Counted from the stretch's first letter, positions 9,573 to 19,282 are shown. The stretch: DNA of 64,000 bases from Sphingobium sp. C100 (GCF_000508185.1 NZ_AYOY01000001.1:56702-120701); one strand, 5' to 3'. The notes: generated by a model from the letters alone, not told the origin. A program made the numbers and translations.

Positions 9573-10424
9573 ATGTACCCAGGCAAGAGCGCGGCAGGAG
9601 CCAATCCGCCTCCATTCGGCATGTCGACCCGGTGCAACGGCATGGGCGGTCTGATCGGGGCGGTCGGCGCTCCGACTTTCGAGTCCGAACTGGCGCGGCA
9701 GTTAATGCAGATGTTTCAGTCGGAATTTGTTCATATCTGTCATTTTCCTTCAGGCCGGCCGCAGATGCTGATGTCGATCACGGAGGATGGCAGCGCGAGG
9801 GCGCAGGAACACAGCTCCCATTATCTGGAGCGCCGCATGTGGCAGTTCGATCCCACCCTCGATGCCGGCAGCCGATGGAATGATAATGATCCGATCCTTA
9901 CCCAACTCAGTATCGATCGACCGGAAACCGAGGAACTCAAGCATTTCTATGACGACAAGGGCATAAGGGAGCGGGTGGTTGTCTACGGAAAGGGCGGTGG
10001 TGGGCATCTTGGTCTCAGCATCGTGCGAACCCAGGCGCGGGGGGCTTTCAGCGACGAGGAACGTTCAAGGGTCGGTATGATCGGTGAAATCGCCTTCCCG
10101 CTGCTTGCCCGCCATTATGCGTTGCTGGATGAACGGAGCATTGTGTCGTCGGCCTTGACGTCTCTCAAACTCATCGAACAATGTATTGCATTGTCCGGGC
10201 ATAATATTCCCAGACGAGAAGCGCAGGTGATTGCCCGTATGCTCTATGGCCTGACTTGCGAGGGAGCGGCGCTCGATCTCGCCATTTCTTATGAAACTGC
10301 GTTAACCTACAAGAAGCGTTTCTACCAACGCTTCCGAATGGGCGGCATGCGCGATCTGGTGAGCTGGTATTTAGCGCAATTTTCCAACGCCTGTCATTTG
10401 CTCTGCGACCAGCGGAAGCATTGA
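9573..10424 (+). CDS. LuxR-family (orphan) transcriptional regulator
   Basis: 283 residues from ATG 9573; GGGGAGG lies 9 nt upstream (a GTG at 9564 is the alternative). An N-terminal ligand-sensing-like domain of ~200 residues precedes a C-terminal GerE-type HTH (PRREAQVIARMLYGL then SYETALTYKKRFYQRF, ~215-265). Two paralogues lie at 40205 and 49791. No luxI-type synthase is in the window, so it is a solo regulator, probably sensing a pathway compound. The HTH is divergent: RMGGMRDLVSWYL replaces the RLGIGxHxELLLWYL seen in the other two. Confidence 0.85.
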   Translation: MYPGKSAAGANPPPFGMSTRCNGMGGLIGAVGAPTFESELARQLMQMFQSEFVHICHFPSGRPQMLMSITEDGSARAQEHSSHYLERRMWQFDPTLDAGSRWNDNDPILTQLSIDRPETEELKHFYDDKGIRERVVVYGKGGGGHLGLSIVRTQARGAFSDEERSRVGMIGEIAFPLLARHYALLDERSIVSSALTSLKLIEQCIALSGHNIPRREAQVIARMLYGLTCEGAALDLAISYETALTYKKRFYQRFRMGGMRDLVSWYLAQFSNACHLLCDQRKH

Positions 10425-10719
10425 TCGTCACTGCACGTCGGATGGCGTGCTGCGACTTACAGCTAGTGGATCGATTTTGGCATTTGCATCCCCTGGAGGT
10501 TGGGATGGGACTGCATATGTAAAAATCACAAAATCCAATAGAATCAAATATCTATACAGATCATAAAACAGATACTGACATTCGTGCGCGACATGGCTCA
10601 AGCCGTATCGAATGTCAGAACCGGATTATGAGAGCATCCTCCTTGTTTCGAGAAATCGCGCCATCGGCTCTGATGGCACAGCGCCGATACTCCGTGCGGT
10701 TCAAGATGGCGATCGCCGC
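10425..10719. other. Intergenic region with AT-rich stretch
   Basis: The gap to the next gene is 382 bp. No gene is supported. An AT-rich tract (about 10518-10580) stands out from the GC-rich surroundings and could contain promoter sequence. A short GCACG/CGTGC inverted repeat near 10437-10454 may be a weak terminator for the LuxR gene. Confidence 0.4.
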
Positions 10720-10737
10720 TGTCCCTAATGTTGGGGG
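10720..10737 (+). promoter_or_regulatory. TGTCCC-N7-GGGGG palindromic element
   Basis: Reads TGTCCC TAATGTT GGGGG and lies 70 bp before the SDR start. It shares 13 of 14 central bases with the site ahead of the 6423 TonB receptor, in the opposite orientation. Probably an operator or activator site for the SDR-TonB transcript. Confidence 0.45.
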
Positions 10738-10806
10738 CAGCACAGCGGATGCCGCGATGATAGCCACCCACAAGAAGGCAGCGATCTCAAATAACGCGAG
10801 GGGAAT

Positions 10807-11565
10807 ATGGCAGGCATGGAAGGGCGGTCGATCATCGTGACCGGGGGCGCGAGTGGCATCGGTGAAGCTGCGGTGCGCCTGTTCGCGGGACATGGCGCAC
10901 TGGTGACGTCCGCTGACCTTGATGCGGAGCGCGGCGAGGCGCTGGCGGCCGAGTTGACGGCATCGGGGCGGAAGGTGCAGTTCATCCGCACAAATATCGC
11001 GCAGGAAAGCGATGTCCGCGCCATGGTGGATCGGGCCGAGCACGCTTATGGCAGACTGGACGGGGCCTTCAACAATGCGGGTATCGCCAACGCCCCAGGT
11101 CTGCTCGCGGACATGGCGCTGGAAGAGATGCAGCGGGTTTTCGGCGTCAACCTGTTTGGCACCTTCCTGTGCATGAAATATGAAATTCAGGCGATGTTGC
11201 GGGCGGGTGGGGGCGCGATCGTCAACACGTCTTCGGTCAGCGCCTTCATCTACGACACGCAACTTGCTGCCTATTCGGCATCCAAACATGCGATTACCGG
11301 CCTGACCCGCGCTGCCGCCGCCGAATATGGCCAGCATGGCATACGCGTAAACGCCATTGCGCCATCGGCCACGCGTACGCCGCTCTACCTCGACTATGTG
11401 GAGGCCAATCCGGGCTATGTCGCGAAACTGGAGGCGGCTCACGCCCTGCGCCGTGCCTGCGAGCCGATCGAACAGGCGCGCGCCGCCATGTGGCTGCTGT
11501 CGGACGACCCGTCCTTCGTCACCGGCGTCGTCATGCCGGTGGACGGCGGTTACACGCTTTACTGA
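10807..11565 (+). CDS. Short-chain dehydrogenase/reductase
   Basis: 252 residues. Classical SDR with cofactor motif TGGASGIG (12-19), NNAG (89-92), catalytic Ser142/143, Tyr156 and Lys160 (YSASK), and the usual C-terminal FVTGVVMPVDGGYT. Asp37/Asp39 after the second strand (SADLDAERG) points to NAD(H) rather than NADP(H). Cytoplasmic oxidoreductase acting on an alcohol/ketone. GAGGGGA precedes the ATG. Followed after 42 bp by a TonB receptor gene, probably in one transcript. Confidence 0.9.
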   Translation: MAGMEGRSIIVTGGASGIGEAAVRLFAGHGALVTSADLDAERGEALAAELTASGRKVQFIRTNIAQESDVRAMVDRAEHAYGRLDGAFNNAGIANAPGLLADMALEEMQRVFGVNLFGTFLCMKYEIQAMLRAGGGAIVNTSSVSAFIYDTQLAAYSASKHAITGLTRAAAAEYGQHGIRVNAIAPSATRTPLYLDYVEANPGYVAKLEAAHALRRACEPIEQARAAMWLLSDDPSFVTGVVMPVDGGYTLY

Positions 11566-11607
11566 GCAGATAAGGGCCACAAAGGCCCCTAAAATGGGAG
11601 GAACGTC

Positions 11608-13965
11608 ATGTACCCTAGAAGATTTCTGCTGATCGGCACAGCAATGTTGGCGTCGCCCAGCTATGCGCAGGTGGATGCGCCCGGCGCCAATGACGTTGGA
11701 CCCGAGATCATCGTCACCGCCAACAAGCGCGAGCAGAAGCTGTCCGATGTCGGCGCGACAGTTGCGGTGCTGGGTGGCGAAGCGCTCGCACGGCAGCAAA
11801 TCAGCGACCTTGCCGACATCGCCCAGGCGGTGCCGGGCCTGTCTTTCGCCAATTCGGAAAATGGCACGCCGATCCTGACCCTGCGCGGCGTCGGCTTCAT
11901 CGAATCCTCGCTGGCCGCCTACCCGACCGTATCGGTCTATGTCGACGAAGCGCCGCTGCCCTTCGGCGCGCTGGCGATCCATTCGGCTTATGATCTGGAG
12001 CGGGTGGAAGTCCTAAAAGGTCCCCAAGGCACATTGTTCGGCCAGAATTCGACCGGCGGTGCGATCAACTTCATCGCCGCCAAGCCCACCGACGATCTGT
12101 CGGCCGGCTTCAATATTTCCTATGGTCGCTTCAACGAGGTCAATGGCGAAGCCTATGTCAGCGGTCCGCTGTCCGGCGCGCTGAAAGCCCGCGTGGCCGC
12201 ACGCATCGAGCGCATGGACGGCTGGCAGATCAGCAATTCGCGCCCCGACGACCGCAATGGCAAGGTCCGCAATCTCATGGGCCGCCTGCTGCTCGACTGG
12301 GAGGCGGCACCGACCGCGCGGTTCAGCCTTAATGTCAATGGCTGGAAGGACAAGAGCGACACCGCCGCGCCGCAATATATCGGCTATGTCCAGCAGAATC
12401 CGGTCGCCAATCCGATCATTCCCACTATCCCCTTTTCCCCGGAAAAGCCGCGCGCCGCCGACTGGGGCGGGCCGGTCGCGGGTTTCGAGCCCTTTGGCGA
12501 CAGCGATTTCTGGCAGGTCTCGCTGCGTGGGGACATCGACCTCAGCGACGCGATCACGCTGACCTCGCTGACCTCCTACCTGCGGTTCAACCAGCGGCAG
12601 GGGGCCGACCGCGACGGCCTGCCCTATACGGTGAACGACCTCATCAGCGACGGTTCGATCCGCAGCGTCTTCCAGGAACTGCGGCTCAGCAATGGTGGGG
12701 CCAGGCCTTTCCGATGGGTGGTGGGCGCCAATTATGCGGACAGCAAGGTCGATCAGGCGGCCGATTTCGATTATCGCTATACTTCGGTCAACGAGACGGT
12801 GAAAACCTTCTATGGCTATGACCTGACCCGCGCCCACTACAGCAATTTCCAGAAGCTGCGCAGCTACGCCGTCTTCGCCAATGGCGAATATGATCTGGCC
12901 GACGGGCTGACCTTCAAGGCGGGCGCCCGCTATACGCGGGCGAAGAGCACGGCCACCATCTGCAACACCGACCTGACCGATGACGCCAGGGGGACAGGGG
13001 CCTTTCTGTTCGATATCGTCTATGGCGGCGCGGCGGGGCCGTTCCGGACGGGCGACTGCTTCGCGGGCAATGATCTCGGTCGCACGATCAACGGCGTCGC
13101 GCCCGGTGCGCCCGGCGAATATAGGGACAGATTGAGCGAGGATAATATCTCCTGGACCGCGGGCCTCGACTATAAGCCGCGCCCCGGTCTGCTACTCTAC
13201 GCCAATGTCAGTCGGGGCTACAAGGCGGGCAGCTTCCCCGCCGTATCGGCGACCAGCTTCGTCCAGTATCGCGCAGTCAGCCAGGAATCGGTGACGGCCT
13301 ATGAAAGCGGGGTGAAGGCCTCGCTGCTGGGTGGATCGTTACAGGTCAACGCCGCCGGCTTCTATTATGACTATCGCGACAAGCAGTTGCGGTCGAAGGT
13401 TCAGTCCTTCTTCGGTATTCAGGATGCGCTGGTCAATGTACCCAGATCCACGATCAAGGGTTTCGAGCTGGAAACCACTATGCGGCCGGTCGAAGGATTG
13501 ACGCTGGCCACCGGCTTCACCTGGCTGGACGCCAAGATAAAGACATTCCAGGGTATCAGCGGCGGTGGCCTGCCCGCCGATTTCGCGGACACGCGGATGC
13601 CGTTCGCACCGAAATATCAATTGTCATCGAATCTCGACTATGAATTCCCGATCACCGGCAGCCTGAATGCGTTTGTCGGCGGAAGCATGAACCTGCGTTC
13701 GAACACGATCGCGGTCGTGGGCGGCGACACCAACGCCGCCAATGCCGTCCCGACGAACAAGATGCTGCAAGGCATTGACAACTATATCCTTGTGGACGCC
13801 CGCGTGGGCATCGCCGGACCGGACGATGCTTGGCGTCTCATGGTCTTCGCCAAAAATATCTTCAACACTTACTATTGGAATAATGCCGTGACATCGTCGG
13901 ACGCCGTGGCCCGCTTCGCCGGGACGCCGGCCACTTATGGCGTCAGCCTGTCGATGCGTATGTAG
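11608..13965 (+). CDS. TonB-dependent outer-membrane receptor
   Basis: 785 residues. Signal peptide (MYPRRFLLIGTAMLASPSYA), TonB box PEIIVTANKREQ (~31-42), plug (TLRGVGFIESSLAAYP, YVDEAPLPF, VLKGPQGTLFGQNSTGGAI) and a long barrel ending VSLSMRM. Close paralogue of the receptor at 37621: the plug, the NGWKDKS segment and the NISWTAGLDYK segment line up almost residue for residue. GGGAGG precedes the start. Probably imports a substrate related to that of the 37621 receptor. The last residue is Met rather than the usual Phe. Confidence 0.93.
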   Translation: MYPRRFLLIGTAMLASPSYAQVDAPGANDVGPEIIVTANKREQKLSDVGATVAVLGGEALARQQISDLADIAQAVPGLSFANSENGTPILTLRGVGFIESSLAAYPTVSVYVDEAPLPFGALAIHSAYDLERVEVLKGPQGTLFGQNSTGGAINFIAAKPTDDLSAGFNISYGRFNEVNGEAYVSGPLSGALKARVAARIERMDGWQISNSRPDDRNGKVRNLMGRLLLDWEAAPTARFSLNVNGWKDKSDTAAPQYIGYVQQNPVANPIIPTIPFSPEKPRAADWGGPVAGFEPFGDSDFWQVSLRGDIDLSDAITLTSLTSYLRFNQRQGADRDGLPYTVNDLISDGSIRSVFQELRLSNGGARPFRWVVGANYADSKVDQAADFDYRYTSVNETVKTFYGYDLTRAHYSNFQKLRSYAVFANGEYDLADGLTFKAGARYTRAKSTATICNTDLTDDARGTGAFLFDIVYGGAAGPFRTGDCFAGNDLGRTINGVAPGAPGEYRDRLSEDNISWTAGLDYKPRPGLLLYANVSRGYKAGSFPAVSATSFVQYRAVSQESVTAYESGVKASLLGGSLQVNAAGFYYDYRDKQLRSKVQSFFGIQDALVNVPRSTIKGFELETTMRPVEGLTLATGFTWLDAKIKTFQGISGGGLPADFADTRMPFAPKYQLSSNLDYEFPITGSLNAFVGGSMNLRSNTIAVVGGDTNAANAVPTNKMLQGIDNYILVDARVGIAGPDDAWRLMVFAKNIFNTYYWNNAVTSSDAVARFAGTPATYGVSLSMRM

Positions 13966-14011
13966 ACAAGGGCGGGGGCATGACCCGGTGGATCAAGCTC
14001 CTGTCGGCGGC

Positions 14012-14947
14012 TTATTCGCGCAGATGGTGCCGGAAAAAGGGAACGGCCTTTTCGAGTGCGCGGCCGACCGGTTCAGGTTTGTCGTAAAGGTCGTAGTGCG
14101 ACCAACCTTCCAGCGAAACTAGTTGGCGGTCTTTCGACGCGGTGGCTCGGCCATAGATTTCCATGCCGTCGCGGAACGCGCCGAACGCGCCGACTTTCTG
14201 GCCGATCACCACCATCACCGGCTGCGTCAGCAAGGTTTCGGCAAAGGCGAAGGCGTCCCATGCCAGTGTCTTCTGTGCATGGGAAAACAGCATCCGGGTC
14301 GCTCCGCCGGGCTGTTGGCCGCGCGGTGTCTTGTAGTAATCGGTCGCTTCGAAAACATCCCGTTCGGTGAGGCCGTTCTGCGTCGCGACGGCCGGGCTGG
14401 CGGGCAGCAGTTCATTGACCTGGAGATCGCCGCCGCGCGCTTCCTTCGTGCGTTGCGCCGCCATGGCGCCCAGTGCGCCGAGCGGATCATATTGGCTGAA
14501 ACCTTCACGGAACAGCCGGCCGACATTGACGCCGGTGACGCTGACCACCGCCTTTATCCGCTTTTCGGTGAGGGTTGCATTGATCGCGTAACCGCCGCCG
14601 CCGCAAATGCCGATCACCCCGATCCGGTCTTCATCGACATAGGGCAGCGTCACGGCATGGTCGATCACGCGGCTGACATCCTCGACCCGCTGGGTCGGAT
14701 CCTCGATCCAGCGTGGGCTGCCGCCCGATTCTCCCTGAAAGCTGGCGTCATAGGCGATGACGACAAAGCCCTGCTCCGCCAGCGCCTTGCCATAGATCGC
14801 GCCGGAGGTCTGCTCCTTGCAACTGCCGAAGGGGTGGATGCTGACGATCAGCGGATATGTTCGCGTCTCGTCAAAGTCCGGCGGATATTGAATAGTCGCC
14901 GCGATAGGCCAGGCCATGTCGGCATTCTGGATCTGTATGGATTGCAT
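14012..14947 (-). CDS. Alpha/beta hydrolase, dienelactone-hydrolase-like (Cys nucleophile)
   Basis: 311 residues from ATG 14947, chosen because AAGGAAGG lies 8 nt upstream (a GTG at 14974 would be longer). Same family as the 4269 protein: HPFGSCKEQTSG (~39-49), YDASFQGESGG (66-76), elbow GICGGGG (113-119) with Cys115 as nucleophile. C terminus ends FFRHHLRE. HPFGSC replaces the HPGGGV of the other two copies, which may alter the oxyanion hole or substrate range. Follows the frameshifted copy at 14971 by 23 bp on the same strand, so the two were probably an operon. Confidence 0.85.
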   Translation of the reverse strand: MQSIQIQNADMAWPIAATIQYPPDFDETRTYPLIVSIHPFGSCKEQTSGAIYGKALAEQGFVVIAYDASFQGESGGSPRWIEDPTQRVEDVSRVIDHAVTLPYVDEDRIGVIGICGGGGYAINATLTEKRIKAVVSVTGVNVGRLFREGFSQYDPLGALGAMAAQRTKEARGGDLQVNELLPASPAVATQNGLTERDVFEATDYYKTPRGQQPGGATRMLFSHAQKTLAWDAFAFAETLLTQPVMVVIGQKVGAFGAFRDGMEIYGRATASKDRQLVSLEGWSHYDLYDKPEPVGRALEKAVPFFRHHLRE

Positions 14948-14970
14948 GGGAATTTCCTTCCTTTCCCCGG

Positions 14971-15911
14971 TCACTCGGCCGGGACGGTTTCCGCGACGTT
15001 CAGCCTTGCCCGAAAGAAGGGCACGAGGACCGACACCGCCTCATCGACGAAGGCCTGACCGTCATAGAGGTCCATATGATTGGCGCCCTCGACGACATGG
15101 AATGCCTTGTCGGTGCTGGCGGCGCGGTCGAACAGGTCGTCGCTCATCCATTTGCTGCCCGCGACACTGCCTGCGACGATCTGGACGGGCTGGGTCAGAT
15201 AGATGTCGGCCATGTGATAGGCGTCATAGGTGATGACCTGGTTCAGGCTGCGCAGCGTCGCGAAGCCGGGCGCGGTCGGACAGGCGGCGCGGGTGTGTGA
15301 TAATATTCCCAGGCCTGGCGCAGTTCCTCGTTGGGGGCGTCCTCCTCCTTCAGCGGGGCGAGCGGCATGGTGGCGATGTCGACCCCGTTCGCGTCGGATG
15401 TCCGGGCGTCCGACCCGGCCACGATGTAGGGTAGGGCGTCGATCGATTTGACGTTGTTTTCCCAGCCGTTGCGAAACATCGATCCGATGTTGACGGCGCT
15501 GACAGTGCCGATCGCCTTAATCCGGCGGTCCTGGATCGCGGCATTGGCGGTATAGCCCGCCCCGGCGCAGATACCCATCGCGCCTATCCGGCCCTGGTCC
15601 ACATAGGGGAGGGTCGTAAGATAGTCGATCACCGCGCTGACATCCTCGGTGCGGATATGGGGATTTTCAAGCTGGCGCGGGGCACCGCCGCTCTCACCCT
15701 GATAGGAGGCATCATAGGCGATGGCGATGAAGCCCTGTTCGGCGAGCTTGCGGGCATAGGTGCCCGCGGTCTGTTCCTTCACGCCGCCGCCCGGATGTGA
15801 CACCACGATCGCGGGATAGCGGCCGCTTTCTTCAAAACCTTCGGGGTAGTGGATGATGGCGGACATGCTGATCGTGGCATTGTTCGAATTGGCGAAGCTG
15901 ATCTTGCCCAT
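14971..15911 (-). pseudogene. Alpha/beta hydrolase of the same family, frameshifted
   Basis: Start ATG 15911 with AAAGGAG 8 nt upstream. The N-terminal two thirds (HPGGGVKEQ, YDASYQGESGG, elbow GICAGAG with Cys115) run in one frame to about 15290, then degrade into RPRPASRRCAA. Adding one base within the G/C-rich run at 15284-15294 restores HTPRAACPTAPGF and leads into the C-terminal part (YHMADIYLTQPVQIVAG, GANHMDLYD, FFRARL) ending at 14971. Total length fits the 300-310-residue family. Either a true recent pseudogene or a single-base sequencing error. Divergent from the LysR at 16009. Confidence 0.8.
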
Positions 15912-15991
15912 TTTGCGCACTCCTTTGCGTTGATGAAGGCAATGTAGGGCGGTAAGATTATTTCGATTAGCCGGAGAATCCTGTTTGGCCC

Positions 15992-16007
15992 TATCAATGA
16001 GGTGATA
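15992..16007. promoter_or_regulatory. TATCA-N6-TGATA inverted repeat overlapping the LysR ribosome binding site
   Basis: Lies in the 97-bp divergent gap between the hydrolase pseudogene and LysR. The repeat covers the GAGGTG that serves as ribosome binding site of the LysR gene, so a bound protein would block its expression. Role as autoregulatory operator is an inference. Confidence 0.35.
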
Positions 16008-16008
16008 A

Positions 16009-16902
16009 ATGCGGCGGGATGAAATCGCTGATCTGGCGGCCTTTGTCGTGGTTGCGGAGGAACGCAGCTTCACCAAGGCGGCGGCGCGTCTGGGTATGGC
16101 GCAGTCGGCGCTGAGCCAGATCGTGCGGCGGATAGAGGAAAGGCTGGGGCTGCGCCTGCTGTCGCGCACGACACGCAGCGTGGCGCCGACGGACGCGGGC
16201 GAACGACTGCTGGCAACCTTGGGGCCGATGCTGCACGATCTGGATTCGGCGATCGCTTCGCTGGGGGAATTGCGCGACCGGCCGGCGGGTACGATCCGCA
16301 TCACCACGGTCGAACATGCGGCGAAAACCATCCTCGTCCCGGCGATGAAGGCCATGCTGCCCGACAATCCCGACATCAAGGTGGAAATCACCATCGACTA
16401 TGGCCTTGCCGATGTCGTGGCCGACCGGTTCGACGCCGGGGTCCGGCTGGGAGGGGAGATCGCCAGAGATATGATCGCGGTGCGGATCGGGCCGGATATC
16501 CCCATGGCCATCGTCGGTGCGCCGGATTATTTCCGCGTCCATGCCATGCCGTCGTCGCCCGCCCAACTGATCGACCATCGCGCGATCAATTTACGGTTGC
16601 CGACTTCCGGCACGCTGAATGGCTGGCGGTTGATGCGGGGCGGACGGGAAACGCGGGTGCGGGCCGATGGTCAACTGGTCCTCAACAGCATCACGCTGAT
16701 CCGGGACGCCGCGCTGGATGGGCACGGCCTCGCCTATCTGCCGCTCGATCAGGTTCAGCCTGATCTGGAGGCGGGGCGGCTGGTGCGGGTGCTCGGCAAA
16801 TTCACGCCTAATCTGCCGGGCTACCATCTTTATTATCCGCACCGGCGCCATGCCTCTTCGGCCTTCACGCTGCTGGTGGACAATTTGCGTTCTCGGGACT
16901 GA
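16009..16902 (+). CDS. LysR-family transcriptional regulator
   Basis: 297 residues, the same length as and clearly paralogous to the 5275 LysR (shared AAARLGxxQSALSQ, RPAGTIRI, RIGPDI, AYLPLD, YHLYYPxRR). HTH at ~1-60, effector domain to the end. Divergent to the frameshifted hydrolase, repeating the hydrolase/LysR arrangement at 4269-6168, which points to a duplicated module. A CTGATC-TGAA-GATCAG palindrome (16899-16914) spans its stop codon and the stop of the convergent thiolase gene. Confidence 0.9.
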   Translation: MRRDEIADLAAFVVVAEERSFTKAAARLGMAQSALSQIVRRIEERLGLRLLSRTTRSVAPTDAGERLLATLGPMLHDLDSAIASLGELRDRPAGTIRITTVEHAAKTILVPAMKAMLPDNPDIKVEITIDYGLADVVADRFDAGVRLGGEIARDMIAVRIGPDIPMAIVGAPDYFRVHAMPSSPAQLIDHRAINLRLPTSGTLNGWRLMRGGRETRVRADGQLVLNSITLIRDAALDGHGLAYLPLDQVQPDLEAGRLVRVLGKFTPNLPGYHLYYPHRRHASSAFTLLVDNLRSRD

Positions 16903-16910
16903 TCTGAAGA

Positions 16911-18107
16911 TCAGGCCCGTTCGAAGATCGCGGCCATCCCCTGACCGCCGCCGATGCACATGGTTTCCAGGCCATAGCGCACATCGCGGCGCTGCATCTC
17001 ATGCAGCAGCGAAGTCATGATGCGTACGCCGGTCGCGCCGATGGGATGGCCCAGCGAAATGCCCGAGCCGTTGACGTTCAGCCGGCTGCGGTCATCCCAA
17101 TCCCAGCGCTTCAGCACGGCGAGAACCTGAGCCGCGAAGGCTTCGTTGACTTCGACTAGGCCCATATCATCCAGTTTCAGCCCGGTTTTTCTAAGCAGCC
17201 TGGCCGTGGCGGGTACGGGGCCGATGCCCATATGCGACGGCTCGCAGCCGGCGGCGGCCCAACCCTTGAGGAAGGCCAGCGGTTTGAGACCCAGTTCCTC
17301 CAGCCTGTCCTCCGCCACGATTAGGCAGGCGGCCGCGGCGTCATTCTGCTGCGCCGCATTGCCCGCCGTGACGGTGCCGTCCTTCATGAGCGCGCGCAGT
17401 TTCCCGAGCGACTGCGGGCTGGTTTCCGCCCTGATACCCTCGTCGCGGGAGAACAGCACGGCGTCGCCCTTGCGCTGCGGCACGGGAATGGGAATGATCT
17501 CCGCCGCGAAGCGCCCTTCTTCCCAGGCGTCGGCGGCGCGGCGGTGGCTTTCCGCCGCGAAGGCGTCGGCGTCTTCGCGCGCTATCCCGTAATCGCGCGC
17601 GAGATTTTCCGCCGTCTCGATCATGCCGGAAATAGGACCGAAGCGCTCCACTGGCTGCGACCGTTCACGGCCCCGGTCGAGCCGATCGTAAAGCTGCGTG
17701 CTGCCGGACCGTTTACCCCAGCGCATGTCGGTGGTGTAATATTCGATCCGACTCATGCTTTCGACGCCGCCGGCCATGACGACATCGCAGGCGCCGCTTT
17801 CCACCATCATCGCGGCGGTGACGATAGCCTGCAAGCCGCCACCGCAACGCCGGTCGAGCTGCATCCCCGGCACCTCGACAGGCAGTCCCGCCGACAGCGC
17901 TATCCAGCGCCCGACGCAGGGCGTCTCGCTATTGGCATAGCTTTGCGCGAAGACGACATCCTCGATCCTTGCCGGGTCGATCCCGGCGTGCTCGATCACC
18001 GCCCTGGCGACCAGGCTGCCCAGCGTCTCCACCGGCACGTCGCGCAGCGACCCTCCAAAGGCGCCGACCGGGGTGCGCAGCGGCGCGACGATCGCGGCCC
18101 GGCGCAT
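16911..18107 (-). CDS. Thiolase (acetyl-CoA C-acyltransferase)
   Basis: 398 residues, full family length. Catalytic residues are all visible: Cys88 in DRRCGGG, His354 in GHPIGATG, Cys384 in MCIGGGQG. Cleaves a 3-ketoacyl-CoA with CoA to release acetyl-CoA (or the corresponding acyl-CoA), the last step of a beta-oxidation round. Last gene of the minus-strand operon beginning at 24054. Its ATG overlaps the stop of the upstream acyl-CoA dehydrogenase (TGATG), implying translational coupling. The substrate is probably the ring- or branched-chain-derived acyl-CoA made by the upstream enzymes. Confidence 0.93.
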   Translation of the reverse strand: MRRAAIVAPLRTPVGAFGGSLRDVPVETLGSLVARAVIEHAGIDPARIEDVVFAQSYANSETPCVGRWIALSAGLPVEVPGMQLDRRCGGGLQAIVTAAMMVESGACDVVMAGGVESMSRIEYYTTDMRWGKRSGSTQLYDRLDRGRERSQPVERFGPISGMIETAENLARDYGIAREDADAFAAESHRRAADAWEEGRFAAEIIPIPVPQRKGDAVLFSRDEGIRAETSPQSLGKLRALMKDGTVTAGNAAQQNDAAAACLIVAEDRLEELGLKPLAFLKGWAAAGCEPSHMGIGPVPATARLLRKTGLKLDDMGLVEVNEAFAAQVLAVLKRWDWDDRSRLNVNGSGISLGHPIGATGVRIMTSLLHEMQRRDVRYGLETMCIGGGQGMAAIFERA

Positions 18108-19282
18108 CAGTAGCTCCTCGGCAGGCCAAGGACATGCTCGGCGAGGAAGGAGAGGATGAGGTTGGTCGAGATCGGCGCGACCTGATAGAGCCGCGTCTCG
18201 CGGAACTTGCGCTCGACATCATATTCCTCGGCAAAGCCGAAGCCGCCATGGGTCTGAATGCAGACATTGCCCGCCTCGACCGAGGCGTCGGCCGCCAGCA
18301 GCTTGGCCATGTTCGCCTCCGCGCCATTGGGCTGCCCGGCTTCGTAGAGCCGCGCCGCTTCATGCACCATCAGCTCGGCCGCGCGCATATTGGCGTAGGC
18401 GCGAGCGATGGGGAAGGAGACGCCCTGATTCTTGCCGATGGCGCGGCCGAAGATGCTTCGTTCGCCGGCATATTCCGCGGACTTCTTCGTGAACCACTTC
18501 GCATCGCCAACACATTCCGCCGCGATCAGCGTGCGTTCCGCGTTCATGCCCGACAGGATATAGCGGAAGCCCTTGCCCTCATCGCCCAGCAGATTGGCGG
18601 CCGGGATGCGCATATTGTCGAAGAAAACCTCGGTCGTCGCATGGTTCATCATTGTGCGGATCGGACGAATCGTTAGCGACCCGTCCGCCAGCGCGTGCTT
18701 CATGTCGACGATGAAGGTTGACAGCCCGTCCGTCTTTTTCGCCACCTGATCCTTGGGGCTAGTGCGCGCGAGCAGCAGCATCAGGTCCGAATGTTCGGCG
18801 CGGCTGGTCCAGATCTTCTGCCCGTTGACGATATAGTCGTCGCCATCCCGCACCGCCGTCGTCCGCAGCGCGGTGGTGTCTGTGCCGCTGGTCGGCTCGG
18901 TCACACCGAAGGCCTGCAAACGCAATTCGCCCGTCGCGATCCTGGGTAGATAGGCGCGCTTCTGCTCCTCCGACCCGTGGCGCAGGATCGTGCCCATCGT
19001 GTACATCTGTGCATGGCAGGCACCGCCGTTGCAGCCTTCGGCCTGGATCGTCTCCAGGATCGCCGCCGCTGCTGACAAACCAAGGCCCGACCCGCCATAT
19101 CCCTCCGGGATCAGCACGGAGAGATAGCCAGCCTCCGTCAGCGCCTTCACGAAGGCCGTGGGATATGCCCGCTTCGCATCGAGATCGCGCCAATATTCGC
19201 CGGGAAATTCCGCGCACAGGCGCCGCACGCCCTCGCGGATTTCGGGGAAATTCTCATTGTCATAAGGGCTGAGATTCATCAT
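18107..19282 (-). CDS. Acyl-CoA dehydrogenase family protein
   Basis: 391 residues from ATG 19282, where GGAG sits 5 nt upstream and the start overlaps the preceding stop (ATGA). FAD-dependent acyl-CoA dehydrogenase fold: FGVTEPTSGTDT (~130), WTSRAEHSDL, THGGFGFAEEYDVER near the C terminus. The usual C-terminal YEGT with the catalytic Glu is replaced by VAPISTNLIL, so the base must come from elsewhere, as in isovaleryl-type enzymes, or the reaction differs. Very similar in its C terminus to the enzyme at 47122. Works between CoA activation and hydration in this operon. Confidence 0.9.
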   Translation of the reverse strand: MMNLSPYDNENFPEIREGVRRLCAEFPGEYWRDLDAKRAYPTAFVKALTEAGYLSVLIPEGYGGSGLGLSAAAAILETIQAEGCNGGACHAQMYTMGTILRHGSEEQKRAYLPRIATGELRLQAFGVTEPTSGTDTTALRTTAVRDGDDYIVNGQKIWTSRAEHSDLMLLLARTSPKDQVAKKTDGLSTFIVDMKHALADGSLTIRPIRTMMNHATTEVFFDNMRIPAANLLGDEGKGFRYILSGMNAERTLIAAECVGDAKWFTKKSAEYAGERSIFGRAIGKNQGVSFPIARAYANMRAAELMVHEAARLYEAGQPNGAEANMAKLLAADASVEAGNVCIQTHGGFGFAEEYDVERKFRETRLYQVAPISTNLILSFLAEHVLGLPRSY

